From Sandaracinus amylolyticus (GTDB taxonomy: Bacteria; Myxococcota_A; Polyangia; Polyangiales; Sandaracinaceae), in the NCBI RefSeq assembly GCF_000737325.1, contig NZ_CP011125.1, positions 5,766,001-5,830,000 on the forward strand: a stretch of 64,000 nt of DNA, given 5' to 3'. The notes under the pieces were generated by a model, which was not told the DNA's origin, did not search any database, and worked only from the letters and a program-made list of their open reading frames with translations. The translations under genes were made by a program, and so were the position numbers. Positions within the stretch are counted from its first letter, which is position 1, and each line of letters begins with the position of its first letter. This document shows positions 16,442 through 27,365 of the stretch, piece after piece.

Positions 16442-17488
16442 TCAGCGCCGCGGACGCTCGTCGCGTTCGCGGCGCTCGCGCCGCCGCTCCGCGCGTCGCT
16501 CTTCGACGCTCGGGTGCATCGCGTCGGTCACGCGCAGCAGCGACACGCTCGTGCGCATCACGCCCCGCCCGAGCGCCGCGCCCTGCATCCCCTCGCCGGT
16601 CGGGCCCTCGACGCCGCCGACCACGTTCCAGTGCGGCGCGACGTCGCCCACCTCGAACGCCCACTCGCTCACGAAATTCGGGCGCTCCCCGTGCACGCGC
16701 GGCGGCGGGCGCGGCGCGCTCGTCGCGCCGGCGCGCACCGCCTCCACCGCGGCGCGATCCATCGACGGCATCCCCGACGTGCGCACCACGTGCAGCGCGA
16801 GGATCGTCCCGTCGGGCGCGTGCGTCACCCGCAGCTCGACGCGGTGCCACGTGATCGGCGCGTGCAGCGGGCTGCGCTGATCGAAGCTGTCCTGCACCGC
16901 TTCGTCCTCGCGCGACCGCGCGAAGAGCGTGCTCGGCGAGACCCCGCCCGGGTCGATCGGACGCTGCGGGCGCTGCGCGTAGCGTCCCAGCTCGTCGGCC
17001 ACGCGCTGCAGCGTGTCCATGCCCGCCCGGCGCTCGCGCGTCATCGCGTCGAGGTCCGGGCGGAACTCGCGTCGCATCGACTGCCCGAGCGCGTGGTACC
17101 AGCCGTCGGTCGCGCCCGCGCTCACCGCGTCGTCGCGCAGCTCGCGGTCCATCCAGCGGTCGAGGTCCTCCTCCGACTGCTCCTCGAGCGTGCTCGGCGC
17201 CGGCTCGGGCCGCAGCTCCCAGCCCGCCGACGCGCCCAGCGTGTCCTCGGGGAACAGCGCGACCTCGGGCGGCTCCCCCTCGTCGCGCGGTCCCGGCTCG
17301 ATGCGCGCGTCGCTGCGCGGCGGCGTCGTCTCGCCCTGCGCGTCGGGCGTGCGGTCCGTGCCCGTCGCGTCGGGCTCGGTCGCGTGCGCCGTGAACGGTC
17401 CCGACGCCGCGCCGACGACGGCGAGCGCCGCGCCGACGAGCGCTGCTCGTACCTCCGACCCACCCGTACCGACTGAGCGAGGCCGCAC
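16442..17488 (-). CDS. TonB-family C-terminal domain protein
   Basis: The 348-residue protein has an N-terminal signal or anchor (AALVGAALAVVGAASG), then a long Pro/Glu/Asp-rich acidic linker (~35-110) and a helical region with 'DLDAMTRERRAGMDTLQRVADELGRY'. A TonB-like domain (~215-260) carries 'ELRVTHAPDGTI...RTSGMPSMDRAAVEAVRAG'. The tail is extremely Arg/Glu-rich. TonB domains couple the proton-motive force to outer-membrane transporters, but no ExbB/ExbD genes are nearby. The layout resembles myxobacterial TonB-family periplasmic proteins of unknown partner. It lies 56 bases downstream of recN on the same strand. Confidence 0.75.
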   Translation of the reverse strand: MRPRSVGTGGSEVRAALVGAALAVVGAASGPFTAHATEPDATGTDRTPDAQGETTPPRSDARIEPGPRDEGEPPEVALFPEDTLGASAGWELRPEPAPSTLEEQSEEDLDRWMDRELRDDAVSAGATDGWYHALGQSMRREFRPDLDAMTRERRAGMDTLQRVADELGRYAQRPQRPIDPGGVSPSTLFARSREDEAVQDSFDQRSPLHAPITWHRVELRVTHAPDGTILALHVVRTSGMPSMDRAAVEAVRAGATSAPRPPPRVHGERPNFVSEWAFEVGDVAPHWNVVGGVEGPTGEGMQGAALGRGVMRTSVSLLRVTDAMHPSVEERRAERRRERRERDERPRR

Positions 17489-17544
17489 GATCGTCGAGCA
17501 TACGCGCGATCGCGCGCAGGTTCTGCTCGCGGTCCGCGGAATCC

Positions 17545-19275
<1,731 letters not shown>

Positions 19276-19374
19276 GGCGCTCCACTACCTCGCAGGTGGC
19301 GGCCGACGTGTACCACGGCGAACGACTGACGCCCGTCGCCGGCGGCGAACGGGCGTTCACGACGGCGGGCGGCG

Positions 19375-19800
19375 TCTACGACGACGACCACGTCGGACGA
19401 CCACGACCACGACCACGACCACGTCGGACGACCACGACCACGACCACGTCCACGTCCACGTCCACGATCGTGTCGAGGACACGACATGGGTGACAGGTCG
19501 CGCGCTGCGTGGGCGTCGAGGACACGACATGGGTGACAGGTCGTCTGCTGCGTGGGCGTCGAGGACACGACATGGGTGATGGGTCACGCGCTGCGTCGTC
19601 GTGGTCGTGGTCGGCCGCGGCTTCGGGGCCGAGGAAAACGGCCGCTCACGACCACGTTCACGTCCACGACCACGCGCCTGCCGAGGACAGGACAGGGGTG
19701 ACAGGTGGCCCGCCGCGTGGCCGTCCCGACAGGACATGGGTGACAGGCGACCGCCCCACGTGGTCGTGGTCTTGGTCGTCGTCGTGGTCGGTCGTTTTCT
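19375..19800. repeat. GACCAC-type microsatellites with 43-bp tandem repeat
   Basis: The 589-base gap 19276-19864 is mostly repetitive. Stretches of CGACCA/CGTCCA (19380-19470) and their complement (19597-19612, 19759-19795) flank five copies of a unit with the core GACATGGGTGACAGG. Copies 1-3 start at 19472, 19515 and 19558 with an exact 43-bp period. Copy 4 (19681, GACAGGGGTGACAGG) and copy 5 (19728) diverge. A smaller GTGGTC stretch recurs at 21458-21496 on the other side of the next gene. No ORF here looks coding, although several frames stay open because of the periodicity. Confidence 0.85.
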
Positions 19801-19864
19801 CGCGCTCTCCGAGTCCCACCACCCCCGCTCGGAAGCGCCCGCTCTGGTACGCTCCGCCGAGACG

Positions 19865-21421
19865 ATGGTGCGGCTCTTCCTGCGGCGCGCGCTCGCGTGC
19901 CTCGTCTCCTCGGCGATCGCGTTCGCTGCGTGCTCGGTGGCGTCCGCCCAGGCGGCCGACGGGTCGCGGCGCATCGTCGTCGAGCGCTTCCGCGGTCCAC
20001 GCGCGAGCCGCTTGCGCAGCGCGCTCGTCGCGAACCTCGAGGCCGCGGGGTGGATCGTCGTCGACGAGACGATCGTCTGGCGCACCACGCGCGAGCTCGG
20101 CATGTCGCAGCCCGAGACGCGCGAGGACTACGTGCGCCTCGCCGCCGCGCTCGACGCGCGCGCGTTCGTCGCCGGCACCGTGTCGCGATCGCGGCGCACC
20201 TGGCGCCTCGTGGTGCGCGTGCGCAACGCGACGAACGGCGAGCACCTCGCGAGCGAGGGCTGGAGCGGCCGCACCACCAGCGCGATGGACGGCGTCGGCC
20301 GCGGCGGCGCGACCCGGCTGCGGCCCCACCTCGAGCGCACGAGCGTCCCGGGCACCGCACCGCCGCCGTCGAGCGTCGTGCCGCGTCAGGGCGACGACGA
20401 CGAGGAGCCGCCCCCGCTCGACGACGAGACGCCCATCGACGACGAGGACGCAGACCCGGAGGAGCCCGCCCCGCCGAGCACCGTCGGCCGCTACGACTCG
20501 TTCCGCCTCTCGCTCTCCGCGGGCTCGCTGTGGCGCTCGATGTCGGCGAACGCCACGGTCTACGCGGTGCGGCGCGGACAGCCCGCCGCCGATCCCGCGA
20601 CCGCGCTCTACGACGAGTCGCGCGGCTACACGTCGAGCGGCATCGGGCACGCGGAGCTCGGCGTCGAGGCGGAGCTCTACCCGGGCGCGCTCGGCGATCA
20701 GGTGTTCCCGTGGCTCGGCGTGCTCGTCTCGTTCCGCCACTCGGTGCTCGTCTCGTCGTTCGGCTGTCGCCGCAGCGCGGCGGAGTGCGCGGGCGACGGG
20801 CGCATCGAGATCGGGACCGAGCAGCTCGACGCGCAGGCGGGCCTGCGCGGTCGCTATCGCGTGGGCGATCGACGCGGCGACTTCCAGCTGATGCTCGAGG
20901 TGCTCTGGGGCGTGTCGACGTTCGCGCTCGACCCCACGACGCTGCAGCTCATCGATCTCGACGCGATCATCCCGCCGGTCGAGCACCAGTACCTCTCGCT
21001 CGGCGGCGGCTTCGAGGTCGCGCTGGTGCCCGACGCGCTCGTGGTCGCGCTGCGCGCCGACTACCGCGTGGGCCTGCAGATCGGCGCGAGGACGCGCGAG
21101 GTCTGGGGCATCGACACCGGCCCCGCGACCGGCCTGCTCACCGGCGCGGAGCTGCGGCACGAAGCGACGTGGCTCGCGGAGGGCGCGTTCGTCGCGCTGC
21201 GCTTCGAGTACTTCATGTTCCAGACCACGTACCGCGGTCAGGTCGGCTGCGCGACGCCGGGCGGCTGCCCCGAGCTCCCGCCGGATCAGCAGTACATGGA
21301 CGACAACCTGTGGGAGCCGTGGCCCGTCGACGCATCGGGCAACGTCGTCGGCGGCATCCGCGACACCGTGACCGACCACTACGTCCGCTGGGGCGTGTAC
21401 CTCGGCTACGCGTTCCGCTGA
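19865..21421 (+). CDS. Outer-membrane beta-barrel-like protein
   Basis: From ATG 19865 the protein is 518 residues, with a signal peptide ending near SVASAQA. Residues ~35-165 form an alpha/beta domain ('RIVVERFRGPRASRLRSALVANLEAAGW', 'DARAFVAGTVSRS') similar in outline to TolB/FlgO-like domains that bind or sense envelope components. An acidic/proline linker (~165-205) leads into a C-terminal half built of alternating strands with aromatic ends ('FRLSLSAGSLWRSM', 'YLSLGGGFEVAL') and a final 'YVRWGVYLGYAFR', whose terminal aromatic-Arg is typical of barrel-type outer-membrane proteins. It is an orphan gene between repeat tracts. Function is unknown; the barrel assignment is inferred. Confidence 0.75.
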   Translation: MVRLFLRRALACLVSSAIAFAACSVASAQAADGSRRIVVERFRGPRASRLRSALVANLEAAGWIVVDETIVWRTTRELGMSQPETREDYVRLAAALDARAFVAGTVSRSRRTWRLVVRVRNATNGEHLASEGWSGRTTSAMDGVGRGGATRLRPHLERTSVPGTAPPPSSVVPRQGDDDEEPPPLDDETPIDDEDADPEEPAPPSTVGRYDSFRLSLSAGSLWRSMSANATVYAVRRGQPAADPATALYDESRGYTSSGIGHAELGVEAELYPGALGDQVFPWLGVLVSFRHSVLVSSFGCRRSAAECAGDGRIEIGTEQLDAQAGLRGRYRVGDRRGDFQLMLEVLWGVSTFALDPTTLQLIDLDAIIPPVEHQYLSLGGGFEVALVPDALVVALRADYRVGLQIGARTREVWGIDTGPATGLLTGAELRHEATWLAEGAFVALRFEYFMFQTTYRGQVGCATPGGCPELPPDQQYMDDNLWEPWPVDASGNVVGGIRDTVTDHYVRWGVYLGYAFR

Positions 21422-21673
21422 CGCGCGCCCCGCCATCGCCGCGAGCCGAGCCGTCGTGGTTCGTGGTCGTGAGCGTGGTCGTGGTCGGCCGGGCGACGAC
21501 GACGTGAGCCGCTTCGACACCGAGCCCCGAACGCGCCCGCGGTGGTCTCGTGCAGGCGTGCAGTGGGCTCGTGCACGCGCGCCAGACCGTCGACGCCGTC
21601 CCCGCAAGCTCCGGAGACACTCCGTTTTCCGCGCACCCGCGCCACCGCCACCGGCGCGCGACCGAGACGCGCC

Positions 21674-23071
21674 TCAGCGCGCGATCCGGCTCACCACCAG
21701 CGCGATCACCCCCGAGAGCGCCAGCAGCGCCAGCACGATCGCCACCACCCAGCGCGCGTCGAGCTCGAGCGTCGGCCGCGCGGGCGGCGGGATCGGCGCG
21801 CTCGCCGGCACCGGTGTCTTCGCGGCGGCCTGCGGGCTCGAGCACGCCTGCTCGACCTCGGCGCGCGCGTGCTCCGCGAGCTCCTTCGCGACCGCGCCGC
21901 GCGTGAGGAACGCGGTCGGATCGTCCTCGCCCGCCTCGCGACGCAGCGCCGCGAGCGCCTCCGCGATCGGCTCGAAGTGCGTCGGATCTTCGTCGTCGAA
22001 CGGGGTCGAGCTCGAGAGCGCGAGATCCGCGCGCTCGAACTCCTCGGTGTCGGGCGGCGCCGCGGCCTTCGGCGCGCCGCCGATGGTCTCGGCGAGCCGG
22101 CCGAGCGAGATCGCGGTGTCGGTCACCGAGATGTCGCGCCGGCAGCGATCCACCGCGTCGCGCATCCGCACCGCGTCGGCGAAGCGCGCGTCGCGCTCGT
22201 ACGCGGTCGCCGTCGCGACGAGCTTCGCGAGCGCCTCGGGCGCGTCGGGCACCACGTCGCGCAGATCGGGCAGCGGCTCCTGCGACGCGGCGATCAGCGC
22301 GCGCACGTCGTCGCCGCGACGCGGCGCGCGCCCCGCGATCATCGCGAACAGCGTCGCGCCGACCGCCCAGAGATCGGTGCGCGCGTCGACGCGATGCCAC
22401 TGACCGAGCGCCTGCTCGGGCGACATGTACGCGGGCGTCCCGAGCAGCGCGCCCTGGCGGGTCTCCCCGCCCTCGCCCGCGATCTCGCGCAGGCGCGCGA
22501 TCCCGAAGTCGAGCAGGCGCAGCCGCCCGCGCGGCTGGGCGCGCTCGAGGAACACGTTGTCGGGCTTCACGTCGCGGTGCACGACGCTCGCGGCGTGCGC
22601 TGCCGCGAGCACGTCGAGCAGATCGCGCGCGACGAGCAGCGCCTCCGAGAACGCCATCGGCCCGAGCCGCGCGACGCGATCCTCGAGGCTCTCGCCGTGC
22701 AGCAGCTCCATCACGAGGAAGGGCGCGCCGTCCTCCGCCTCGTCGTCGTCGGCGACCGGCACGACGCCGGGGTGCGCGATCGAGTTCGCGACGTAGCTCT
22801 CGCGCAGGAAGCGCTCGCGCGCGTCGGGCCACGCGAGCAGCCACGGGTGCAGCATCTTCAGCGCGACGCGGTGCCCGTTGCGGTGCGTCGCCGCGTACAC
22901 CGCCGCCATCCCGCCGATCCCGAGCAACGCGTCGAGCCGCCACTTGCGCCGCACGATGCGCCCCACCCGCCCGAGCGCGTGCGCGATGCGCGGATCTTCG
23001 GCACCGGAACGTCGAACCCCCGAGCGGAGCCCTCCTGGCTCGCTCTCCGAATCATCGATCGACGGTCGCAT
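21674..23071 (-). CDS. Ser/Thr protein kinase with C-terminal membrane anchor
   Basis: From the ATG at 23071, after a G-rich ribosome binding site, the protein is 465 residues; a GTG 40 codons earlier is less likely. The kinase domain (~40-300) has GIGGMAAVY, the ATP lysine in VALKML, HRDVKPDN, DFGIARL and TPAYMSPEQ, so it is catalytically complete. A 120-residue acidic/Ala-rich linker and one transmembrane helix (~440-462) end the protein with only a few residues beyond it. It is divergent from alaS. Substrates are unknown. Confidence 0.9.
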   Translation of the reverse strand: MRPSIDDSESEPGGLRSGVRRSGAEDPRIAHALGRVGRIVRRKWRLDALLGIGGMAAVYAATHRNGHRVALKMLHPWLLAWPDARERFLRESYVANSIAHPGVVPVADDDEAEDGAPFLVMELLHGESLEDRVARLGPMAFSEALLVARDLLDVLAAAHAASVVHRDVKPDNVFLERAQPRGRLRLLDFGIARLREIAGEGGETRQGALLGTPAYMSPEQALGQWHRVDARTDLWAVGATLFAMIAGRAPRRGDDVRALIAASQEPLPDLRDVVPDAPEALAKLVATATAYERDARFADAVRMRDAVDRCRRDISVTDTAISLGRLAETIGGAPKAAAPPDTEEFERADLALSSSTPFDDEDPTHFEPIAEALAALRREAGEDDPTAFLTRGAVAKELAEHARAEVEQACSSPQAAAKTPVPASAPIPPPARPTLELDARWVVAIVLALLALSGVIALVVSRIAR

Positions 23072-23198
23072 CGAGCCCCCCGGCCCCCGACCACGGAGCC
23101 ACGACGGCCCCCCGCCGCCGACGCGATCACTTAGAGTGCGGCGCGCCCGCATCCAGCTCCACGAGCGCGGAAGGCCGAAGCTCGAGACCACCCACGTT

Positions 23199-23228
23199 GC
23201 CGGCCAGTTTCACCGGCTTCACAACTGG
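23199..23228 (+). promoter_or_regulatory. Interleaved inverted repeats upstream of alaS
   Basis: Two overlapping dyads precede alaS: GCCGG (23199-23203) with CCGGC (23213-23217), and CCAGTT (23204-23209) with AACTGG (23223-23228). The arms interleave, so in RNA they would compete or form a tight pseudoknot; in DNA the second is an operator-like palindrome. The alaS ATG is 23 bases downstream. Confidence 0.4.
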
Positions 23229-23251
23229 CGACCGACCCGAAGAGCCGACGA

Positions 23252-25906
23252 ATGAAGACCTCTCGAGAGATCCGCGAAGCGTTCCTGCGTCACTTCGAGC
23301 AGCGCGGCCACACCCGCCTCGCGAGCGGACCGCTGGTCCCGCCGAACGACCCGACGCTGTACTTCGCGAACGCCGGGATGGTGCAGTTCAAGGACGTCTT
23401 CACCGGCAAGGATCAGCGCCCGTACAAGCGCGCGACCACGTCGCAGAAGTGCATGCGCGTGAAGGGCAAGCACAACGACCTCGACAACGTGGGCGTGACC
23501 GCGCGTCACCACACGTTCTTCGAGATGCTCGGGAACTTCTCGTTCGGCGACTACTTCAAGCGCGACGCGATCGCGTGGGCGTGGGAGTTCGTCGTCGGCA
23601 CGTGCGCGCTGCCGAAGGAGAAGCTCGTCGTCACGGTCTTCGAGGGCGAGCCGGGGCTGCCCGCGGACGACGAGGCCGCACAGATCTGGGCGGAGGTCAC
23701 GGGCTTCGGGCCCGAGCGGATCATCCGGCTCGGCAAGGCCGACAACTTCTGGTCGATGGGCGACACCGGCCCCTGCGGGCCGTGCACCGAGATCCACTTC
23801 TGGATGGGCGCGGGCGAGCCCGACCTCGCGAAGTTCGGCCAGGAGCCGGGCGAGGACGGCGCGGGCTGGGTCGAGATCTGGAACAACGTGTTCATGCAGT
23901 TCGAGCGCTTCGCGGACGGCACGCTGACGCCGCTCCCCGCGCAGAGCGTCGACACCGGCATGGGCCTCGAGCGCATCACCGCCGCGGTGCAGGGCGTCGT
24001 GTCGAACTACGACACCGATCTGCTGCGCCCGCTGGTCGAGCTCGCGTCGCAGATCAGCGGCAAGCCGTACGGCGGCACGATGTCGCGCGACGACGTCGCG
24101 ATGCGCGTCATCGCGGACCACGCACGCGCGACCGCGTTCTGCATCGCGGAGGGCGTGCAGCCCGACAAGGACGGGCGCGAGAGCGTGCTGCGCTCGATCA
24201 TGCGCCGCGCGATCCGCTTCGGGCACATGCTCGGCATCGAGCGGCTCTTCCTGCACGAGGTGGCGCTGCGCGTCGTCGACCTGATGGGCGAGCAGTACCC
24301 GGAGCTGCGCGAGACGCGCGAGCTCATCTCCGCGGTCACGCAGAACGAGGAGCGCGGCTTCCGCCAGACGCTCAAGCGCGGCCTCGAGATCCTGCAGGAA
24401 GAGACGAACGGCCAGGCGACGCTCGGCGGCGCGGCGGCGTTCAAGCTGCACGACACGTTCGGCTTCCCGCTCGACCTGCAGCAGCAGATCGGTCGCGAGC
24501 AGGGCTTCACCGTCGACGAGGACGGCTACAAGGCGGAGCGCGAGGAAGCGCGCAAGCGCAGCCGCGGCGGCGGCGGACCGATCCGTCAGGGCGAGGGCGT
24601 CGCGGCGGTGCACTACGCCATCGCGCAGCGCGTCGGCGCGACGACGTTCACCGGCTACGAGCGCGAGCGCGACGGCTCGACGATCACGGCGCTGCTCTCG
24701 GGCGGCGCCGAGGTGAAGGTGCTGCGCGAGGGCGACGAGGGCGAGATCGTCACCAAGAGCACGCCGTTCTACGGCGAGGGCGGCGGTCAGGTCGGCGATC
24801 GCGGCGTGATCCGCGCGGGCGACGCGACGTTCGAGGTGAGCGACACGCAGAAGCCCGTCGAGGGCCTCTTCGTGCACAAGGGCAAGCTCACGAAGGGCAC
24901 GCTCGAGGTCGGCGCGAAGGTCGAGCTCGAGGTCGATCACACCCGCCGCAGCGCGACGCGCCGCAACCACAGCGCGACGCACCTGCTGCACTACGCGCTG
25001 CGCACCGTGCTCGGCCCGGCGGCGCTCCAGAAGGGCTCGCTCGTCTCGCCCGATCGCCTGCGCTTCGACTACTCGGGCTCGCGCCCGCTGACGCTCGACG
25101 AGGTGCAGCGCATCGAGGACCTCGTGAACGAGAAGGTGCTGCTGAACGCGCCGATCGAGACCGAGGTGCTCCCGATGGCCGAGGCGAAGGCGAAGGGCGC
25201 GATCGGCATCTTCGAGGAGAAGTACGGCGAGGTCGTGCGCATGCTGCGCATGACGAGCGACTCGATCGAGCTCTGCGGCGGCACCCACGCGTCGCGCACC
25301 GGCGACATCGGCCTCTTCAAGATCGTGAGCGAGGGCGGTGTCGCCGCGGGCGTGCGGCGCATCGAGGCGGTCACGGGCAAGGGCGCGCTCACCTGGGCGC
25401 GCGGCCTCGAGCGCGATCTCGGCGAGACCGCGGCGCTGCTCAAGGGCACTCCGTCGCAGACGAAGGAGAAGGTCGAGAAGCTCCTCGCGACGCAGAAGGA
25501 GCTGCAGCGCGAGATCGAGCGGCTGCAGCACAAGCTGGTGAGCGGCGGCGCGGGCGGCGGCGATCTCACGACGCAGGCGCGCGAGCAGGCGGGCGTGAAG
25601 GTGCTCGGCGCGACCGTCGATCTCGGCGACGCGAAGGCGCTGCGCGAGCTCGCGGATCAGCTGCGCGACAAGCTCGCGCCGGCGGTGGTGCTGCTCGGCT
25701 CGGCGACCAAGGACGGCAAGGCGATCCTCGCGTGCAGCGTGAGCAAGGACGTCACGAGCCGCTTCAAGGCGGGCGACATCGTGAAGGACGCGGCCGCGGT
25801 GGTCGGCGGGGGCGGCGGTGGCCGCCCCGACTTCGCGCAGGCGGGCGGCACCGATCCGAGCAAGCTCGGCGACGCGGTGCAGCGCGTCTACGCGCTCGTG
25901 GTCTGA
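23252..25906 (+). CDS. alaS: Alanine--tRNA ligase
   Basis: The 884-residue enzyme charges tRNA-Ala with alanine and edits mischarged Ser/Gly. The class II catalytic domain shows 'RHHTFFEMLGNFSFGDYFK' (motif 2 region) and 'GMGLERI' (motif 3). The editing domain has the zinc-binding 'NHSATHLLHYALR' and later 'CGGTHASRTGDIG'. The C-terminal C-Ala domain ends with a glycine-rich 'GGGGGGRPDFAQAGG', as in most AlaRS. Length is normal. The last 19 bases overlap the 3' end of the convergent P450 gene. An interleaved dyad lies just upstream of the start. Confidence 0.97.
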   Translation: MKTSREIREAFLRHFEQRGHTRLASGPLVPPNDPTLYFANAGMVQFKDVFTGKDQRPYKRATTSQKCMRVKGKHNDLDNVGVTARHHTFFEMLGNFSFGDYFKRDAIAWAWEFVVGTCALPKEKLVVTVFEGEPGLPADDEAAQIWAEVTGFGPERIIRLGKADNFWSMGDTGPCGPCTEIHFWMGAGEPDLAKFGQEPGEDGAGWVEIWNNVFMQFERFADGTLTPLPAQSVDTGMGLERITAAVQGVVSNYDTDLLRPLVELASQISGKPYGGTMSRDDVAMRVIADHARATAFCIAEGVQPDKDGRESVLRSIMRRAIRFGHMLGIERLFLHEVALRVVDLMGEQYPELRETRELISAVTQNEERGFRQTLKRGLEILQEETNGQATLGGAAAFKLHDTFGFPLDLQQQIGREQGFTVDEDGYKAEREEARKRSRGGGGPIRQGEGVAAVHYAIAQRVGATTFTGYERERDGSTITALLSGGAEVKVLREGDEGEIVTKSTPFYGEGGGQVGDRGVIRAGDATFEVSDTQKPVEGLFVHKGKLTKGTLEVGAKVELEVDHTRRSATRRNHSATHLLHYALRTVLGPAALQKGSLVSPDRLRFDYSGSRPLTLDEVQRIEDLVNEKVLLNAPIETEVLPMAEAKAKGAIGIFEEKYGEVVRMLRMTSDSIELCGGTHASRTGDIGLFKIVSEGGVAAGVRRIEAVTGKGALTWARGLERDLGETAALLKGTPSQTKEKVEKLLATQKELQREIERLQHKLVSGGAGGGDLTTQAREQAGVKVLGATVDLGDAKALRELADQLRDKLAPAVVLLGSATKDGKAILACSVSKDVTSRFKAGDIVKDAAAVVGGGGGGRPDFAQAGGTDPSKLGDAVQRVYALVV

Positions 25907-27282
25907 TCGACGAAGGGCGCGGGGGCGGTGCGCCGGAAGCGCATCGGCACGCCGCCCCGGGCGCGCAGCGTGACGCTCGGCTCGGGGCGCACGTGCGCGC
26001 CGGGCTCGAGCTCGAAGCGCACCTCGCGCGCCATCATCGCGAGCAGGAGCTTCGACTCCATCATCGCGAACGCCTTGCCGATGCAGACGCGCGGTCCGTC
26101 GCCGAAGGGCAGGTACGCGTAGCGCGGTCGACCGGCCGAGCGCTCGGGCAGGAAGCGATCGGGATCGAAGCGCGCGGGCTCGTCCCAGAAGCGCGGCGAG
26201 CGATGCAGCGTCCACGGCGCGATCATCACGACCGTGCCCTTCGGGATGCGCCATCCCGCGGCGACGTCGTCGACCAGCGCCTCGCGCTCGAACTCCCACG
26301 CTGGCGGATAGAGGCGCATCGACTCGCTCACCACGCGATCGCAGAGCTCGAGCTTCGAGAGGTCGTCGACGCTCGGGGTGCGATCACCGAGCACCGCGCT
26401 CGCCTCGCGCTCGACGCGCGCGCCGATCTCGGGATGGCGCGCGAGCAACATGCCGGTCCACGCGAGCGCGTTCGCGGTGGTCTCGTGCCCCGCGAGCACG
26501 GCGGTGAGGATCTCGTCGCGCAGCTGGCGATCGCTCATGCCCCCGCCGCCCTCGTCGTCGGTCGCGGCCATGAGCATCGAGAGCAGGTCGTCGCGCTGGT
26601 GCTCGGGATCGCTGCGGCGGCGCTCCTCGACGATGCGATAGACGAGGCGATCGAGCGTCGCGAGCGCCTCGCGGAGCGCGCGGTTCTCGCGCGTCGGGAT
26701 CCACAGCGGCGGGCGGAACGGCTCCTGGATGATCCCGTTGACCCACGGGAGGATCACGCCGAGCGCCGCGCCGATCTCGCGCGACTCGCCGTCGAGATCC
26801 GCGCCGAAGAGCGAGAGCCCCGCGATGCGCAGCGTGACGCGCATCATCTCCTCGTGGAGATCGAAGGGCCGCCCGTCCTCCCACGTGCGCCAGCGCGCGA
26901 GCATGTCCTCGGTGGCAGAGGCCATCGTGCGCGTGATGCCGCGCAGCTTCGCGTGGTGGAACGCGGGCTGCGCGAGCTTGCGCTGGCGCTTCCAGAAGTC
27001 GCCCTCGCTCGTGAGCAGCCCCTCGCCGACGACCTTCTTCATGCCCGCGTAGTTGCGGCTCTTGGCGTAGAGGCGCGGGCTCTGCTGGAGCACGTGCTGG
27101 ATCATCGCGGGGTCGTGGGTGATGACGGCGCGCTCGTGGACGAAGCGCACGCGCACCACGTCGGCGCGCTCGGCGGCGCGCTCGAGGAACCCGAAGACGT
27201 CGTGGATGATCTCGGGCCAGTGCCCGAGCAGCGGCAGCCCGCCCGGGAGTGTCGGCATCGACTCGTAGGGCCTCGCGTCCAT
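25888..27282 (-). CDS. Cytochrome P450
   Basis: From ATG 27282, preceded by a GGGAGG ribosome binding site, the protein has 464 residues, a typical soluble bacterial P450. The I-helix reads AGHETTANAL (oxygen-activation Thr), the K-helix ESMRLYPPAW gives ExxR, and the haem loop is FGDGPRVCIGKAF with the ligand Cys. The sequence resembles fatty-acid or terpene hydroxylases (CYP102/CYP4-like) more than macrolide P450s, but the substrate cannot be read from the sequence. A TetR gene is divergent, and two GTGAGG-N4-CCTCAC palindromes separate them, so the P450 is probably repressed until a ligand appears. No redox partner genes are adjacent. Confidence 0.93.
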   Translation of the reverse strand: MDARPYESMPTLPGGLPLLGHWPEIIHDVFGFLERAAERADVVRVRFVHERAVITHDPAMIQHVLQQSPRLYAKSRNYAGMKKVVGEGLLTSEGDFWKRQRKLAQPAFHHAKLRGITRTMASATEDMLARWRTWEDGRPFDLHEEMMRVTLRIAGLSLFGADLDGESREIGAALGVILPWVNGIIQEPFRPPLWIPTRENRALREALATLDRLVYRIVEERRRSDPEHQRDDLLSMLMAATDDEGGGGMSDRQLRDEILTAVLAGHETTANALAWTGMLLARHPEIGARVEREASAVLGDRTPSVDDLSKLELCDRVVSESMRLYPPAWEFEREALVDDVAAGWRIPKGTVVMIAPWTLHRSPRFWDEPARFDPDRFLPERSAGRPRYAYLPFGDGPRVCIGKAFAMMESKLLLAMMAREVRFELEPGAHVRPEPSVTLRARGGVPMRFRRTAPAPFVDQTTSA

Positions 27283-27300
27283 CTCGCACCTCCCGGAGCA

Positions 27301-27348
27301 GAACGTGAGGCGGTCCTCACGTTCGACGAAACGTGAGGGGTGCCTCAC
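27301..27348. promoter_or_regulatory. Twin TetR operators
   Basis: Two inverted repeats lie 28 bp centre to centre. GAACGTGAGG-CGGT-CCTCACGTTC (27301-27324) is perfect over 10 bp per arm. GTGAGG-GGTG-CCTCAC (27333-27348) is perfect over 6 bp. They lie between the P450 ribosome binding site and the TetR start, so binding would block both genes. Confidence 0.8.
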
Positions 27349-27365
27349 ATTCGCGCAACCCCCGC

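Noticed and set aside
23160-23251. T-box leader for alaS
   Set aside because: No T-box sequence, specifier stem or antiterminator was found. Only two short interleaved dyads are visible.
27333-27365. Upstream GTG start for the TetR gene
   Set aside because: It lies inside the second operator palindrome and adds only 11 residues without similarity. GTG 27366 fits better.
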